64,000 nt of DNA from Zasmidium citrigriseum (Eukaryota; Ascomycota; Dothideomycetes; Mycosphaerellales; Mycosphaerellaceae), in the NCBI GenBank assembly GCA_002786025.1, contig NHNW01000005.1, forward strand, positions 186,001 through 250,000, in the 5' to 3' direction. The position numbers and the translations under genes are program-made. Below, piece by piece: positions 31,634 through 43,104 of the stretch (position 1 is its first letter; every line of letters begins with the position of its first letter). Under the pieces are notes generated by a model that was not told where the DNA came from, did not search any database, and saw nothing but the letters and a program-made list of their open reading frames with translations.

Positions 31634-32861
31634 CTATTGGTCGTCCAAAACGTGCAGATACTTCTTCTCCTCGCGCTTCTCCTTCTCGGTCATTGGAGGC
31701 AGATCGAAGTATGAAGAGCTGCGGTATCCTTGCTATGAGAGAGTTAGCATGTGCATAAAATAGGAATCGCTCCATTGAACTCACCAGATATCTGTAAGTG
31801 AAGTTGGAGATGTCGCCAGGCTCAATGTCCAAATCCTTGAACGTCTTGGCATTCTTGTCGATGAACTGGTCGAGGAATTCCCGTTCAACCTCGTCTCTGC
31901 TGCCAACTGGCCACCACAGAAGTCGGTTCATGACACCCATCAACGGAGCAAGAATGGCCTTTGGCAAGTTGATGTGTCGTCGATCCTTGAAGATTTCCCG
32001 GTCGGCGAGCTCAGAGACCTCAGCCATGCTGTATTGCTTGGGGCCAAAGAGCTCAAAGGTTTGGCCGGCGGTGCTGTCGTCGTAGCCAATGGCTTCCAAA
32101 GCCTTTCCGACGTCAATGCTGTGGACTGGCCAGAATCGTTCCTGCATGTTGTTGGCGGTGATGATGTTGGTAGCCTTGGCCAGGCGGTGCAGCAAGCGGT
32201 CTTCGAATCCGAAAATGGGGGCTGGGCGGACGATGGTGGTCTCCGGGAAGATTTCTCGAGCAATCTGCTCTCCACGCCATTTCGTCCTGAAGAATTCGGA
32301 AGGTGACTCTGGGTGGACGGAGTGTGAGGAGACATGGATGAAGCGGTCCACATCGTATTTGGCGACAGCGTTGGCAATTCTCCGCGTTCCCTCGCAGTGC
32401 ACGTCTTCGAGATCGAAGTTCTTGGTTGGGTAGTCGCGGCCGACCAGGTTGTAGACCATGTCGGAGTGTCGCACCGACTCCTCGATGGACTGTGTATTCC
32501 GCAGATCGTACTCGATGAAGACCACTCTGCCCAGATCGCCAGTGACTTTCAAATGTCTCTTTGCCATTTCCTCGCGAAAGGGGACAACAACAGTGTTACC
32601 AGCGCGAGCCATGCGGTTCACAATGTATCGTCCCAATTGACCCGTAGCACCGAAAACCGTGACAGTGTGGCCACCCAAGCTGCTTCGACCGCCAGGTATC
32701 CGGATGATGGGCTTGCCAGTGCGGGTGATGGCGATATCTTGCAGGTTGCGGCGACATTGTGAGGGTGCGAATGCGGTCTTTGCGAGTTTGGTGGTGAAGG
32801 AGGTGTTGGGGCGGCAGAGCTGGCGCTGCAGAGCCATTGCGCCGGAAGGGAGGCCAGCCAT
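31634..32861 (-). CDS. NDUFA9 / 40 kDa subunit of mitochondrial complex I
   Basis: Exons 32861-31785 and 31732-31634 (intron 52 nt, GTGAGT...CATAG); 391 aa. A basic mitochondrial presequence (~35 residues) is followed by the atypical SDR Rossmann motif VTVFGATGQLGRYIVNRMAR, then FVEYDLRN-type VFIEYDLRNTQ, and HVSSHSVHPESPSEFFRTK. The last exon gives the conserved end YRSSSYFDLPPMTEKEK. NDUFA9 (NUO-40 in Neurospora) binds NADPH structurally at the junction of membrane and matrix arms and is needed for complex I assembly and stability rather than turnover. Divergent from the Rpn9 gene. Confidence 0.93.
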
Positions 32862-33216
32862 GGCCAGGGAGCGGAGCGGAGTGTCGGTGAGGGTGCGGCG
32901 GTGGAGACTCTACTCCATTGAAGGGTGGACGTCGTCGCGGTGCGGATGGGGAGGTGGTCGTGATGGAGAGGTGCTTCGATGCTTGTGCTTATTGCCGTCT
33001 CCCGTCATTGGCCAGGGTGGAGCAGAGTGGATGTCTCGGCGTACCTGCCGCGAGTCGGACATCAAACGCGGACCTTCCAGTGCCTGATGGACTCGCCATC
33101 ACACAACAACCAACATCAACTACAACACCCACCAAACAGTCGCCGCCTCCCTTTCAACCGGATAGCTGAGGACTGAATCAAATCCCCATCAACCCCCGTC
33201 GATACCGCCGTCCACC
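32862..33216. other. Divergent intergenic region, NDUFA9 / Rpn9
   Basis: 355 bp between divergent starts of two housekeeping genes; presumably a shared promoter. Nothing else is seen. Confidence 0.5.
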
Positions 33217-34421
33217 ATGGACAACGAGAAGATCGCGAACTTCCTCTCCGACCAGCGAGACCAGGCTCCCGATGACCTCCAGCACTACTTCCTCAGCTTC
33301 GAAGATTACTGGGAGCGCAAACTATGGCACGAACTCACCGACATCCTCGTCGCCTACTATAACGAGCCACAGAGCGCCGCTCAGCGCATCCCCATCTTCA
33401 ACAGCTTCATCAAGACCTTTGCCGACAAGATCAACCAGCTGAAGCTTGTACGCATAGGCCTGAGCACGTCGAAGCAGTGTAAAGGTAAGAAAGAGCTTGG
33501 TCGATGAGAGAGGAGATTGTATATGTTCTGACACGATACGTAGATGATGAAGAGCGACTCACCTTCCTCACCGCGCTGGCCAGCCGTGTCGACAAGCCCG
33601 CCTCGCAAGACGCCCACGTCTACGCCCTCACAGCCGTCGCAAACACCCGCCTAAACCTCAACCAAATCAGCGAAGCACGCAAAGATCTGGACAAGTGCGA
33701 GTCGGTGCTGGATACCTTCGACTCAGTCGAGACCGAAGTCCACGCCAACTTCTACTGGGTGAGCGCTATCTACTACCAGAGCCAGCACGAGTTCGCCAAG
33801 TACTACCGCACCGCCCTCCTCTACCTCGCCTGCGTCGAACTCTCAGATCTGCCCGAGCAAGATCGCCAGCGCATCGCCTACGATCTCTCCATCGCTGCGC
33901 TCGTCAGCGAGAACATCTACAATTTCGGAGAGCTCCTTCTTCATCCCATCCTTGACAGCCTCAACAACACTCAGAACTCATGGCTGCGCGACTTGCTGTT
34001 CGCCTTCAACCGGGGTGATCTGCAAGCATACAATATCCTCCAACAACATCTGGATGCGAACACGCTGCTCAAGCAACATCAGCAGTTCCTTTACCAGAAG
34101 ATCTCACTCTCAGCGCTGACCCAGCTGGTCTTCTCCCGCGCCCCACAAGATCGTAGCATGACATTCACGACCATCAGCCAGGAGACGAAGGTGCAGCTTG
34201 ATGAGATTGAGCATCTGATCATGAAGGCGCTCAGCTTGGGACTGTTAAGAGGCAGCATCGACCAGGTGGCAGAGGTGGCTCGGATAACATGGGTGCAGCC
34301 CAAGGTGCTGGACAGGAACGGCATCGAGGGCATGCGCGCGAGACTGCGGGAGTGGGATGGAGGTGTGGAGCGTCTGGGCAACTGGATCGAGGGTGTCGGG
34401 CAGGACGTTTGGGCATCGTAG
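33217..34421 (+). CDS. RPN9: 26S proteasome lid subunit Rpn9 (PSMD13, PCI domain)
   Basis: Exons 33217-33484 and 33544-34421 (intron 59 nt, GTAAG...CGTAG); 381 aa. The start has a textbook context (ccaccATGG). Helical repeats run through the N-terminal two thirds (LWHELTDILVAYY, EVHANFYWVSAIYYQSQHEF, RTALLYLACVEL), followed by the PCI/winged-helix part (YQKISLSALTQLVF, TISQETKVQLDEIEHLIMKA, GSIDQVAEVARITWVQPKVL). This is the layout of Rpn9, a lid subunit that contacts Rpn10 and stabilises lid-base association. Length equals the family norm (~380-395). No unusual features. Confidence 0.94.
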
Positions 34422-34899
34422 GGCTTGTCCAACGGAGAGTGCCACCCCGGTCGCAAGAGGCGTATGGAAGTGTAAGATCCTTCGATGAATGAGGAGGTGA
34501 TACAGGAAAGCCAACAACATAGCATAGCGAGGCGTCGGTATCGGCCACGAAAGTTCTGCCTGAGGTTGCGGGAAAGTGGGCCAGCTTGAGACGAAGCTTT
34601 CACAGCTTCGACGTCGCTCGGTAGCCCGATGAAATGACATGTATAAATACAATGAATTGACCCATGAAAAGCTACACCGAATACTTTTCACATGAGATCG
34701 AGTTCAATCTGACGAAATTTCACACATTCACTGCTAGGCGGCAGCAACATCACAACTCCCTGATTCGGAGCCTAGCGTTGCCTGCACGGAAGGTGCTTGC
34801 ATAAAAGAAGCGAGTCAGGAACAAGGCCTCGGCGTCAGATCATTCAAAACCGAAACCAGACAACACAGTCACCTTGGGGAAAAGACCACCCGACTCAAC
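34422..34899. other. Intergenic region
   Basis: 478 bp between two plus-strand genes; AT-richer after 34620. No gene is supported. Confidence 0.45.
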
Positions 34900-35612
34900 A
34901 TGTCCAACCCGAACTTCAAAACCGTCCCTCTCTTTGGCGGCGCCATCGTCGCCGACTTGCCCTCGACATTCCAGGACGTCAGGTACATCGCATCCTCTAC
35001 CTCCCAACACCCCCAGACACAACATCATATCCCACACCAAACTCTCACACATCTCAAAAATGGGTTCCAATGCTAACACATGAGCGGTAATAGTACCATC
35101 CGCCAAGTCCCCGACAACCAAGAAGTCTACCTCGATTCGCAAGGTTTCAGCAGCATCGTCTTCGACATCCTCGAACGCGTAGACAAGAATTCCGACGCAG
35201 AAGCCGTCAAATTCCACCTCGAGGACATTGTTGAGGATGAGCAGAACGTCAAGATCGTCGAAGACGTCGCCCCCGTGACTTTGGGAAAGATGCCGTAAGT
35301 CTTCTACTTCCTTATTTGTCTGTGCTGGTGGTGAGCTGACTTCTCGGTGCTAGTGGTACGAAGGCTTTCACCATAATGGCGACGAGTCCGCCCGGCGAAA
35401 AAATGAGGGGCAGGGAGAATGAGCCGGAGGTTGTGGGGATTTTGCTTTTGGTTGTGAGGTTGGAAGGACAGGGGACGGATTTGGTTGTTGCGGTTAATGT
35501 GCCTTGTCTTCCCGGGGATGAGGGGGAGGCCATGATGGGGGTTGGAGGGAGGGTTAGGGAGAGGGTGAGGGAGAGCTTTGAGGTTAGGGAGTGGGGGTTG
35601 TTTGGGGAGTGA
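34900..35612 (+). CDS. MOG1: Ran guanine-nucleotide release factor Mog1
   Basis: Exons 34900-34982, 35094-35294 and 35354-35612; 180 aa. Landmarks: VPLFGGAIVADLP at the N-terminus and, across the first splice, STIRQVPDNQEVYLDSQGFS, matching the PLFGGA...RPVPDNQEV pattern of Mog1/RANGRF. FHLEDIVED and the late LLLVVRLEGQGTDLVVAVNVP complete the fold. Mog1 binds Ran/Gsp1 and promotes nucleotide release, supporting nuclear protein import. Intron 1 is 111 nt, the longest in the window; intron 2 is 59 nt. Base composition of the coding strand flips from C-rich to strongly G-rich in the last exon. Confidence 0.92.
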
Positions 35613-35703
35613 GGAGATGAGGGATAAGCGAGGGGACATGGGCCTGACTAGAGAGGAGAGCGAGATGAGACGGAGATGGAGTAAATGAGGTATGATGATG
35701 ACC

Positions 35704-37512
35704 TCAATCTAGCTCTATGACAAGCGGACTCCCCGTGCCCTTCGCATCCAACTTCATATCCTCCAACCCAACCGCAATACTCTTCACACTCGGCTTCTTC
35801 TCCCCACCGCCAGCTTTCTCAGCACGATACTTCCTCCCCAACGCCTCCATGACTTCCTTATGACTCGCCCCAGGCATCCCCTTCTTCAACTCCGCAAAAT
35901 GCATCTTCACAAAAGCCGCGTACCCAGTCACCGGCGTCCCACCACTTCCACCTTCCACGACTGCTTTGGCTTTACGAGGCGCAGGTTTGATCTGTACCAA
36001 CATGCCTCTGCAAGCCCCGCATCGTTGTCGTGCGGGATCAATACTCCGACTATGCCTCTTGAATTCCATCTCACAATCCCCACAACTCCAGATATACTTG
36101 AACTCAATCTCATAACTATGCTTCGTCGTAACCTCCACCCCATACCCCTCCCCAAACATCGCCGTACATTTCCTCCCCCATTCTTTGAACGACTTCCCAT
36201 GCGGCTGATCTTTGACGCCTGAGATCATGAAGTTGCAGAGGTGGCAGAACTCGTGTGCGAGGACGTTCAGTAGCTGATGCTCGTTGGAGACGACCTTAGA
36301 TGCGAGCTCGATGCTGGCGAAATGCTTGACTACGGGAGTGCTGGAGGAGGGCGATTTGGTGGTTTCGCGCCGCCAGTTTGCGCGCCCCGCGGTTGTGTTG
36401 AGGGTTTTGGACCAGGTTAGGTGGATTCCGCCTGTTGAGGCGGAGAGGGTGGAGATGCGGTTTTGAGTTATCTTCAGATCCAGCTCCGCAAGGAATGATT
36501 CGGCAAGTTGGGCTTTCGTGTCTTCGAAGGTTTTGCGGGCGGCGATTTCGGCTTTGGTGCGTTTTGTGGGACTTGCTTTTGCTGGGGAGGTTGTTGGTGA
36601 GGCATCTTCAGACCTTGAGTGGAGTTTTAGCTTTCGCGGTGATTTGAGGGGCTTTTGGGGCGAGTATTGGTCGTTCCAGTCGTTGATTGCGTCGGCGGTC
36701 CAGAAGGCGTCGAGGCTGGGTCGGAGAGGTGGCGTGGGGATTCGCGGGGCCTTTTTCGAGGGTGATTGGAGTTTTGATTTTGAAGGTGATACCGGAGGCG
36801 GTGGTGTGGATGGTCTCTCGGTTGTTTCTGTTTTCGATGGTCTCTGGAATCGGGGTGGAGGAGAGAAGGTTATCAAGCCTCCACTGTTCTCTTTATCGGA
36901 TGAGCTGGTCGGTCGTGAGATCGTGTCTGGCTTCTTCGACGGAGGCGCTCGCTTCTTGGGAGGCATCTTGTCTTCATCATCATCAAAGATCTTGAGTGCA
37001 TCGAATCGCTTCGTCAAGTCCGGCGCAGGTTTCATCGTCTCATCTCTCGTCTTCCGTGGCAAAGCGAACAGCTTCCTGGGACTCAACAGCTCCTTCCCAG
37101 AAGAACTTTCCGAGTCATCAATCGAGCCGCACCAGATGCTCTCTTCGATATCAACTTCTTCCTCCTGATCCTCGTCAAGATGATCCGGCGCTGGTAATTC
37201 GGGACTCGCAGCTTTCTTCGGTTGCCTCTTCTCAACCCGCCTTCTGGTGGAAGAAACTTTTCGCAAATCCTCCAGCACGGGTGCAGTCGTCAGAGAATTC
37301 GAAGTCGCCAGTCCGCCCAGTTTCACCTGCGTCCTCTTCGCCTTCACCGTTGACTGCGTCTTCGGCATCAATCCCGCGGAAACCTTTCGCGTTCCCATAT
37401 CATCGCAATCACTCTCATCCTCAACCACCCTTCGCGGTCGCCGCATCCTCGTCTTCGGAACATCACTGTCCTCCTCTGCAGTCGTATTTGCGATGCCTCG
37501 TAATCGTGCCAT
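35704..37512 (-). CDS. SprT-like metalloprotease of the GCNA/Acrc type
   Basis: A single exon of 602 aa from ATG 37512. The first ~370 residues are charged and disordered with Ser/Pro/Lys-rich stretches. The SprT domain follows: TWSKTLNTTAGRANWRRE, ASIELASKVV, the zinc-binding HEFCHLCNFMISG (HExxH) and HGKSFKEWG. A zinc ribbon comes next (YIWSCGDCEMEFKRHSRS ... CGACRGMLVQI), then a short HMG-box-like tail (YAAFVKMHFAELKKG, EALGRKYR). SprT proteases such as Spartan and GCNA digest DNA-protein crosslinks; a disordered acidic N-terminus joined to SprT, zinc ribbon and HMG-like end is the GCNA arrangement. Nuclear genome maintenance is therefore the likely role. Confidence 0.88.
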   Translation of the reverse strand: MARLRGIANTTAEEDSDVPKTRMRRPRRVVEDESDCDDMGTRKVSAGLMPKTQSTVKAKRTQVKLGGLATSNSLTTAPVLEDLRKVSSTRRRVEKRQPKKAASPELPAPDHLDEDQEEEVDIEESIWCGSIDDSESSSGKELLSPRKLFALPRKTRDETMKPAPDLTKRFDALKIFDDDEDKMPPKKRAPPSKKPDTISRPTSSSDKENSGGLITFSPPPRFQRPSKTETTERPSTPPPPVSPSKSKLQSPSKKAPRIPTPPLRPSLDAFWTADAINDWNDQYSPQKPLKSPRKLKLHSRSEDASPTTSPAKASPTKRTKAEIAARKTFEDTKAQLAESFLAELDLKITQNRISTLSASTGGIHLTWSKTLNTTAGRANWRRETTKSPSSSTPVVKHFASIELASKVVSNEHQLLNVLAHEFCHLCNFMISGVKDQPHGKSFKEWGRKCTAMFGEGYGVEVTTKHSYEIEFKYIWSCGDCEMEFKRHSRSIDPARQRCGACRGMLVQIKPAPRKAKAVVEGGSGGTPVTGYAAFVKMHFAELKKGMPGASHKEVMEALGRKYRAEKAGGGEKKPSVKSIAVGLEDMKLDAKGTGSPLVIELD

Positions 37513-38947
37513 AGCGATGTGCCAAATATAGAGTAGTGAGCGGATTGGATGTTGAAGGTGTGAAGTCGAAAGCGTGGCCCGCTTGGGAAGTCTGTTTTGC
37601 CAAGGCTGTTGCAGGGGGCAACGCCCGATGTGGGAAGCCGAAGCCTCGGGCAAAAGAAAGAGTTTGGAAGTTGCGAGTTTGAGGGGCGAGATTCACTACT
37701 TCACGCAATGCTGTTGAGAGAGATGGGTTTGGAACATCTGTTTGGAACAAGCGTTTTTTGAAATGGTCGATATGCCATGTGTTGAGATAGTGGTATTGTC
37801 ATTGTGCTCCCTCTTACACTATGCATTGAGCGCAGTCCCATTCATATCCCGCACTGTCTGTATCGACTTTCACATGCGACGTACAGCTCCTTGGCATAGG
37901 CCCAGCATATCGCTATGGCGTGGCTCGATGACGGATGGTCCTGCGTCCATCCTCCTCTGGCGAGCAACAGCAATCGACCAAGAATTGACATTCTCACGAG
38001 GCATTTGGTGTTGAAGCTCTCTTAAATGACATCTCAAATGTCGACTCTGTGTCGGTGAGCATGACTTGGTACTTGCTTGATTGTGGACTATGTTTCAAGC
38101 AATTGACCAAGCGACGGGCTTGTGGAGGACCTTAATCGCTGCGATCGACGGCCAAGGTGGCTCGACTGGAAAGGTGGCGATTGCTTCGTGATCCTAAAAT
38201 GGAGCATTATGGCAATTTGGCACGGCGTCTTGGATGTATCCTGGTGTGGGATCTCATGCTTCGACCACGGCGATGTTGTCCAAGTAGATGCGTTCAGGAC
38301 TTCGTTTCGATGGATTGTATATTCGTCATCCGCATCGACACGTTACGCTGCTCCAGCACACCATGTTTGATTCACGTAAGGATGACTCTCGTGGCGCCCA
38401 GTATTTCCTTTCGTCTTCCGATCGAGATGTCGTTTCACTCGCCGCTCGCCATCATCGACCTCATAGTCGCCACCTTGAGTCAGCATCACCGCATCGTAGC
38501 ATCAACCTCGTGCCCGTCGCCACAACACTTCAAACAGATCTGGACAGCGACGACAACCAGACGGCAAAGTCCGTTTCTTTCGTCCGTTGGGCCAGGTGAT
38601 GTCAGGTCAGGTCAGCTCGCTTGCATGCAGCTGCGATGTGCAACGCTCGCTGATAAATGCCGCCGATGTTTCCATCGTGTTGTCTTCCAAATCATCAATG
38701 GGTCGTAGGTCCGTTGCTTGGCATTTTATGACTGATTTCAGAGCAAATATAGCCCGTGGCAGAGAGACTGGCGAGCCCGTGTGATGGATGCTGAGGAAGA
38801 GCGGCCCGTTGGCGGCTGAGCAAGGTTACACAAGAAGGTGCTCACATCAGCTGCATGCTGTGCTGGATCCGGTTATAGGGTCTGGAGCTGGTCTGGATGT
38901 CGTTCTCGTTCGGAATGTGGTGATTGATGATTTCGGGGCCGTGAACA
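37513..38947. other. Intergenic region between two minus-strand genes
   Basis: 1.43 kb. The largest open frame (plus 38157-38708) has a Cys/Arg/Ser-rich translation lacking any family-like pattern, and I reject it. The region carries the SprT-gene promoter at its left and the 3' end of the zinc-finger gene at its right. Confidence 0.45.
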
Positions 38948-39797
38948 CTACGATGCGACTCTCTTCTTGTGCACCCTCCTGACGTGGTCCTTCTGTATCG
39001 GGCGTCAGTTGAGCTCGTAAACGAAGTGCAGTACTACTCACCATATTATCCTGCCGACTAAACAACCGCTCACACCCCTCCCACTCACAAACAATAGTAG
39101 GATTATGCTTCGCCTCATGCCTCGCCCGGTCCTTCTTACTCGAGAACCCGCCCTCCGTCGCCTGGGGACAGCCCTCATGTCGACAGAACAGCGACTTCGA
39201 ATGTCGCTTGTAGTGCTTCCGTAAATCACAACCCCGAGTGAACGTCGAGCGGGAGCCGCAGCCAGGGAACGCGCAGGACCAGCTCCCGTCGCTGTTCTTG
39301 AATCCCCATTTCGCCATTTCGCTGGCGTTGGGCGAGACGCTGCGCGAGATGCTGGATTGGGAGAGCGCGGAGGTGCTGTGGGCGCTGCTGGCGTTGGAGG
39401 CGAAGGAGGCGGCGCGGGTTAGGCGGCCGCGGGTTGCGAGTTGGGGGGAGAGGTAGCCTATGGGTTGTTGGAGGGGACCTGCCACTGAGGGCTCGCCTCC
39501 GATTTCGAAGTTTTCTGAGTATCGTGGGAATGATGATGGTATTTGTTGATAGGAGTTCGAAGGTATTGAGTTTTGTTCCCATGGTTCCCGTTCTTGGTAT
39601 GATGCTTGTTGTGGAGGTGGGTATTGTGCGGGCGGTGGAAAGTAGTCGGCGTGTTGGTTGAACTGCTGTGGGAACGGTGCGAACAGATGTGGCTCGTAGT
39701 TCGGGAGCGGTTGTTGCGCCATCATTGGAGGTAGGTAGGCTTGTGATAGATGGTACTCTTCCTCCGCCGTTGTCGTTGGAAAGTAGTATCCCGACAT
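38948..39797 (-). CDS. Three-finger C2H2 transcription factor
   Basis: Exons 39797-39042 and 38992-38948; 266 aa. The 49-nt intron (39041-38993, GTGAGT...ATACAG) interrupts the last finger: SRQDNM joins KDHVRRVHKKRVAS. Three C2H2 fingers are tandem in the C-terminal third: CAFPGCGSRSTFTRGCDLRKH, CRHEGCPQATEGGFSSKKDR and CEWEGCERLFSRQDNM-KDHVRRVH. The N-terminal two thirds is Gln/Pro/Ser/Tyr-rich and probably an activation region. No regulated target is evident. ATG 39797 is the first ATG in frame, although the frame stays open for another 228 codons upstream without any ATG. Confidence 0.85.
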
Positions 39798-42700
39798 GTT
39801 GAATCGATCACTCTCTTCGAACGAGTTGAGTTTCTGCCGCTTGGTGCCAATGCCGGCCCTGGAGGAACGCTTAGCGTTGTCAGTGTTGGCAGCGAGTACG
39901 ATGAGGCTGATGTGTAGAAGGAATACGATGTGATGCAATATGTAAGGCAAGAGATAATCGAAGGGTGTGCAGGGCTCAGTGGATATGGAAGAGACGAGAG
40001 ACGAGAGCGCCAATCGAAGCTCTTCCAAATGGTCGGGAATAGAAGATCGACGGGATGGTGGAGTAGGGGACTGGTGTGTCGTGAACGTGAAGGGGAACGC
40101 TGTTGGCTTCAACGTACTGGCAAGTCTCGCAAAGGATTGTCGATGTCGAACATGTCCAGTGGAGTTATAACTTGAGTCAAGCTCATGGTCTTTGTGCTTG
40201 ATAATGATGTTCAGCTGTGTCGAAGGTCTGCCGCCAAGGAAATAAATAGCTGCTTGTTGGCACTGCGGGCAAGGTCCTTCGTGCGATTGGCGGTTGACTG
40301 CGGGAGGGCTACGGTCGAAAGCGTCTCTATCCAGCGAGGGGATGATTAATGGGGTTGCAAACGAGGACAACAGACAGGGAGTCGGAGCAGCAATGTGTCC
40401 GGTCGTGGCGAAGAAGTCGGAGTGAAGAAGAACCAACAATCGCTTGAATCCGGACAAGGGGCGCACGAGAGGTGATTTCAATCCTAGCCATCTGCGACAT
40501 GTGGTCAGGTTAGTTGATGATGCTCAGCTCGAGCTCCGTTCGCGTTTAGTGCGGTGAAGGCCCCCATCTTGTAACATTCAAGGCTTTGCCTGGAAGGAGT
40601 TAGATGACTCTGGCGGCCCGCGTTGAAACAGCCCGTAGCCAAAGAACTACATAACGAGTGAGCACAGACTGATACGAAGGGGAGCCTGCCGACGCCGATT
40701 CGACTGGCCATGTTTGGTCTGTTCTGGCATCGTGCGTGCGCGTGGGGAGTGGCCGCTTGCTGACTTTGGTAGATGGCCTGTCCATCTCACGCCGGCTCGT
40801 CATGCAACGGCCACAGCTTCGGCCGCTCGCATGTGGCTTGCATGCTGCTTGACGTGATAAACTCCGTGTTGATGAGCGGTTTGTGGGCGAGCACGCGGGC
40901 GTTGTGCGGCTGAGGATGAACCTTGTTTGCTGACAACATCGACGGCACCCCTGGCAGGGTAGTGTGCGCGAGTTCTAGAAGCTGCCGCATTACCGCAAGA
41001 GGCAGGCATCGTGGTTGGTGTTTTGGACGATCGCGAAGCAGTCTTTCCTCGGCCAACAACACGACGGGAAGAATGTGATGGGCAACATTTCCTCTGGAGG
41101 GACGTTGCCGCCGGCGGTGCTCTGGGATACCCAACTTGGCATCGCGCCTGTCCCTGGCCGACGAGCCGAGAAAAGCCAGCCTCGAATTCTGTTCCAACCG
41201 GTCATGACATGATAGACCATCCCAAATCCATCTTCACCGGTTGCCGGTGCACGACACCCAAGCAGATGGATTCCACCCATAATCTCAATCCATGTCGCCA
41301 TGCTGAATTGTCGGCAAGGATTGTGCGTCGGCCACGCCGATCAGCTCGAGTGTCGTACAAACATCAGTCATCTTAAGAACGCCATCATCCCATCTATTGC
41401 TTGGTATCAGCAACTCATCTCACTTCTCTGTGTCACTATCGATCCCGAGAGGCCGGACACCGTCGAGCGTTCCATGTGCAGGTCGAAACGCCAGGACTAG
41501 CGTCCTAGGGATACGTGGCGATCCTCAAGGAGCAAAAAGAGCAGAATTAAAATCCTACGTGCCAACCTCTTGTTAGTCCCATGCAGCTGAAGCACTAACT
41601 ATACCGTCCTTGGCAATCCCAAAGGTCCATCAAGCTCCACGGCAGAGTGGGAGGTTCGAGTAGGCCGGCAGGTTTAGGGCTTTGGGTAGCCGTCCGTTGC
41701 CGTTCTGACTTCACCTCCCGTGTTTCTGCTTCACACCTGCTTCTTTGAGGAAATCTGAGAGGTTTGAAGAGTCGCTGCAAGTCGTGATGTTTCTAAGCGA
41801 GGCGGAAGACTTCCGGTGATGGGATTGCTGAAGGGTGGAGTGATTAGAGTCACAGCTGCGGCTGAGGGTAAGACGACCCACGACGCTTCAATGTTTTCTC
41901 CCACCGCAGCCGAGTTATCGAGCGTGTATTAGGGCGTCGTATACACAACCTGCGGTGAGGAGAACCAACAGGCAGCGCTTCTGACTCCCGGTATACGAGC
42001 GTCATCGCCCTCATGGATGCAGAGGCAAGATTCTTGGAGCTGGCCGTCATGCGTTCGCACCGTGGAGTCTCCGTTGGACAGATGCCCCGGGGACTCGTAT
42101 AGCATCGCACGTGCTGGACCTGGCCCCGCATCCCGTGAATGATCAACCATTGCTATCCTGAGGAGGGACTTCTGGCCGGGAAAGACGGCAAACAGGAACT
42201 GCGGCATCTTCTTCCAGTACCACGCCCAGATCCTCGACCATGACTCTTTGACAAGGTCAACAGTCGGTCATCCCGGATGAGCGAAGTTCGATTGTGCCTC
42301 TTGAAGTCGTACTTGGAGTGAGGAGACGAAGTGGCAAGATGACCCTGTGCAATGAGCTGTCGACCGGCCACATGGCTTGCAGCATGAAGACCTTTTCAGA
42401 CACGACGCTCCGTGGGCCAGACAACTGTGAAGAGCAATGATTCTGCATGTGAAAGCTTTCGCTGTGTGTTGGTGCGATCGCTCTGTTTGATCTCATGTGG
42501 CGTTAAGTGCAGACCAAAATGGTGTCGTGACGGCATCCTGAGCAGTCTGAACGTCTCTTGCTGCGATTCCATTGCTGCCTCCTCCCATCAGCCTCTCATG
42601 GGTGTACTGTGACTTTACCGATCAGTGGTTCACGGCGACTTTGTACGCTGGGCTGATTAGATGCGGCGATTGAGCTGGCGAAAATCGTGAGGCTTGCTGC

Positions 42701-43104
42701 AACCTTTGTAGTCGTCCAATGGTCGTGAGACCGTGTCAGTAGCATCTTGAAGAGTCATTCGCATCATGTAGACCCTATTGAGGCTTTCCAAGTGGCTCTC
42801 GGGGGAAAAGATCTTTTAAATTCCATGTCGTAAAACATGGAAAGAGCAATCGACGAACTTCAGACTTCACATGCACGCGACAAGGATCCACTGCAGGGAT
42901 CGTGGGCCGTTCCGCAGTCCGAACCTTATCTCTCGGCAAGTGGATCCGGGGAAGGAACGGGGATCGCATTATTGAACGTCGACCTGACCTCACACCTCAA
43001 TAAACCATATCCTCTTCCTCACCACTCCCGAACCGACTCTCGGCCTGGCGCTCTTGCATATCGACGATATGCGAAACCGATTACATACGATATAGACCAC
43101 CAGG
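39798..43104. other. Long gene-poor stretch (3.3 kb)
   Basis: The longest interval without a gene I can support. The part next to the zinc-finger gene (39798-40481) is an ATG-less open frame, probably a long 5' leader. From 40500 to 43100 there are only short frames on both strands. No tRNA, transposon motif or inverted repeat was recognised. Large regulatory regions upstream of fungal transcription factors are common, so this may be control sequence, or it may hide a non-coding RNA. Confidence 0.4.

Noticed and set aside
38157..38708. 183-codon plus-strand open frame
   Set aside because: Cys/Arg/Ser-rich translation without conserved-looking motifs, overlapping frames on the same strand, and no flanking splice logic.
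39798..40481. N-terminal extension of the C2H2 factor
   Set aside because: No ATG anywhere in the extension and no domain resemblance; treated as leader, but kept as a finding.
41850..42371. Overlapping minus-strand frames in the gene-poor stretch
   Set aside because: Short, mutually overlapping, no recognisable domain, and no splice chain that joins them into one product.
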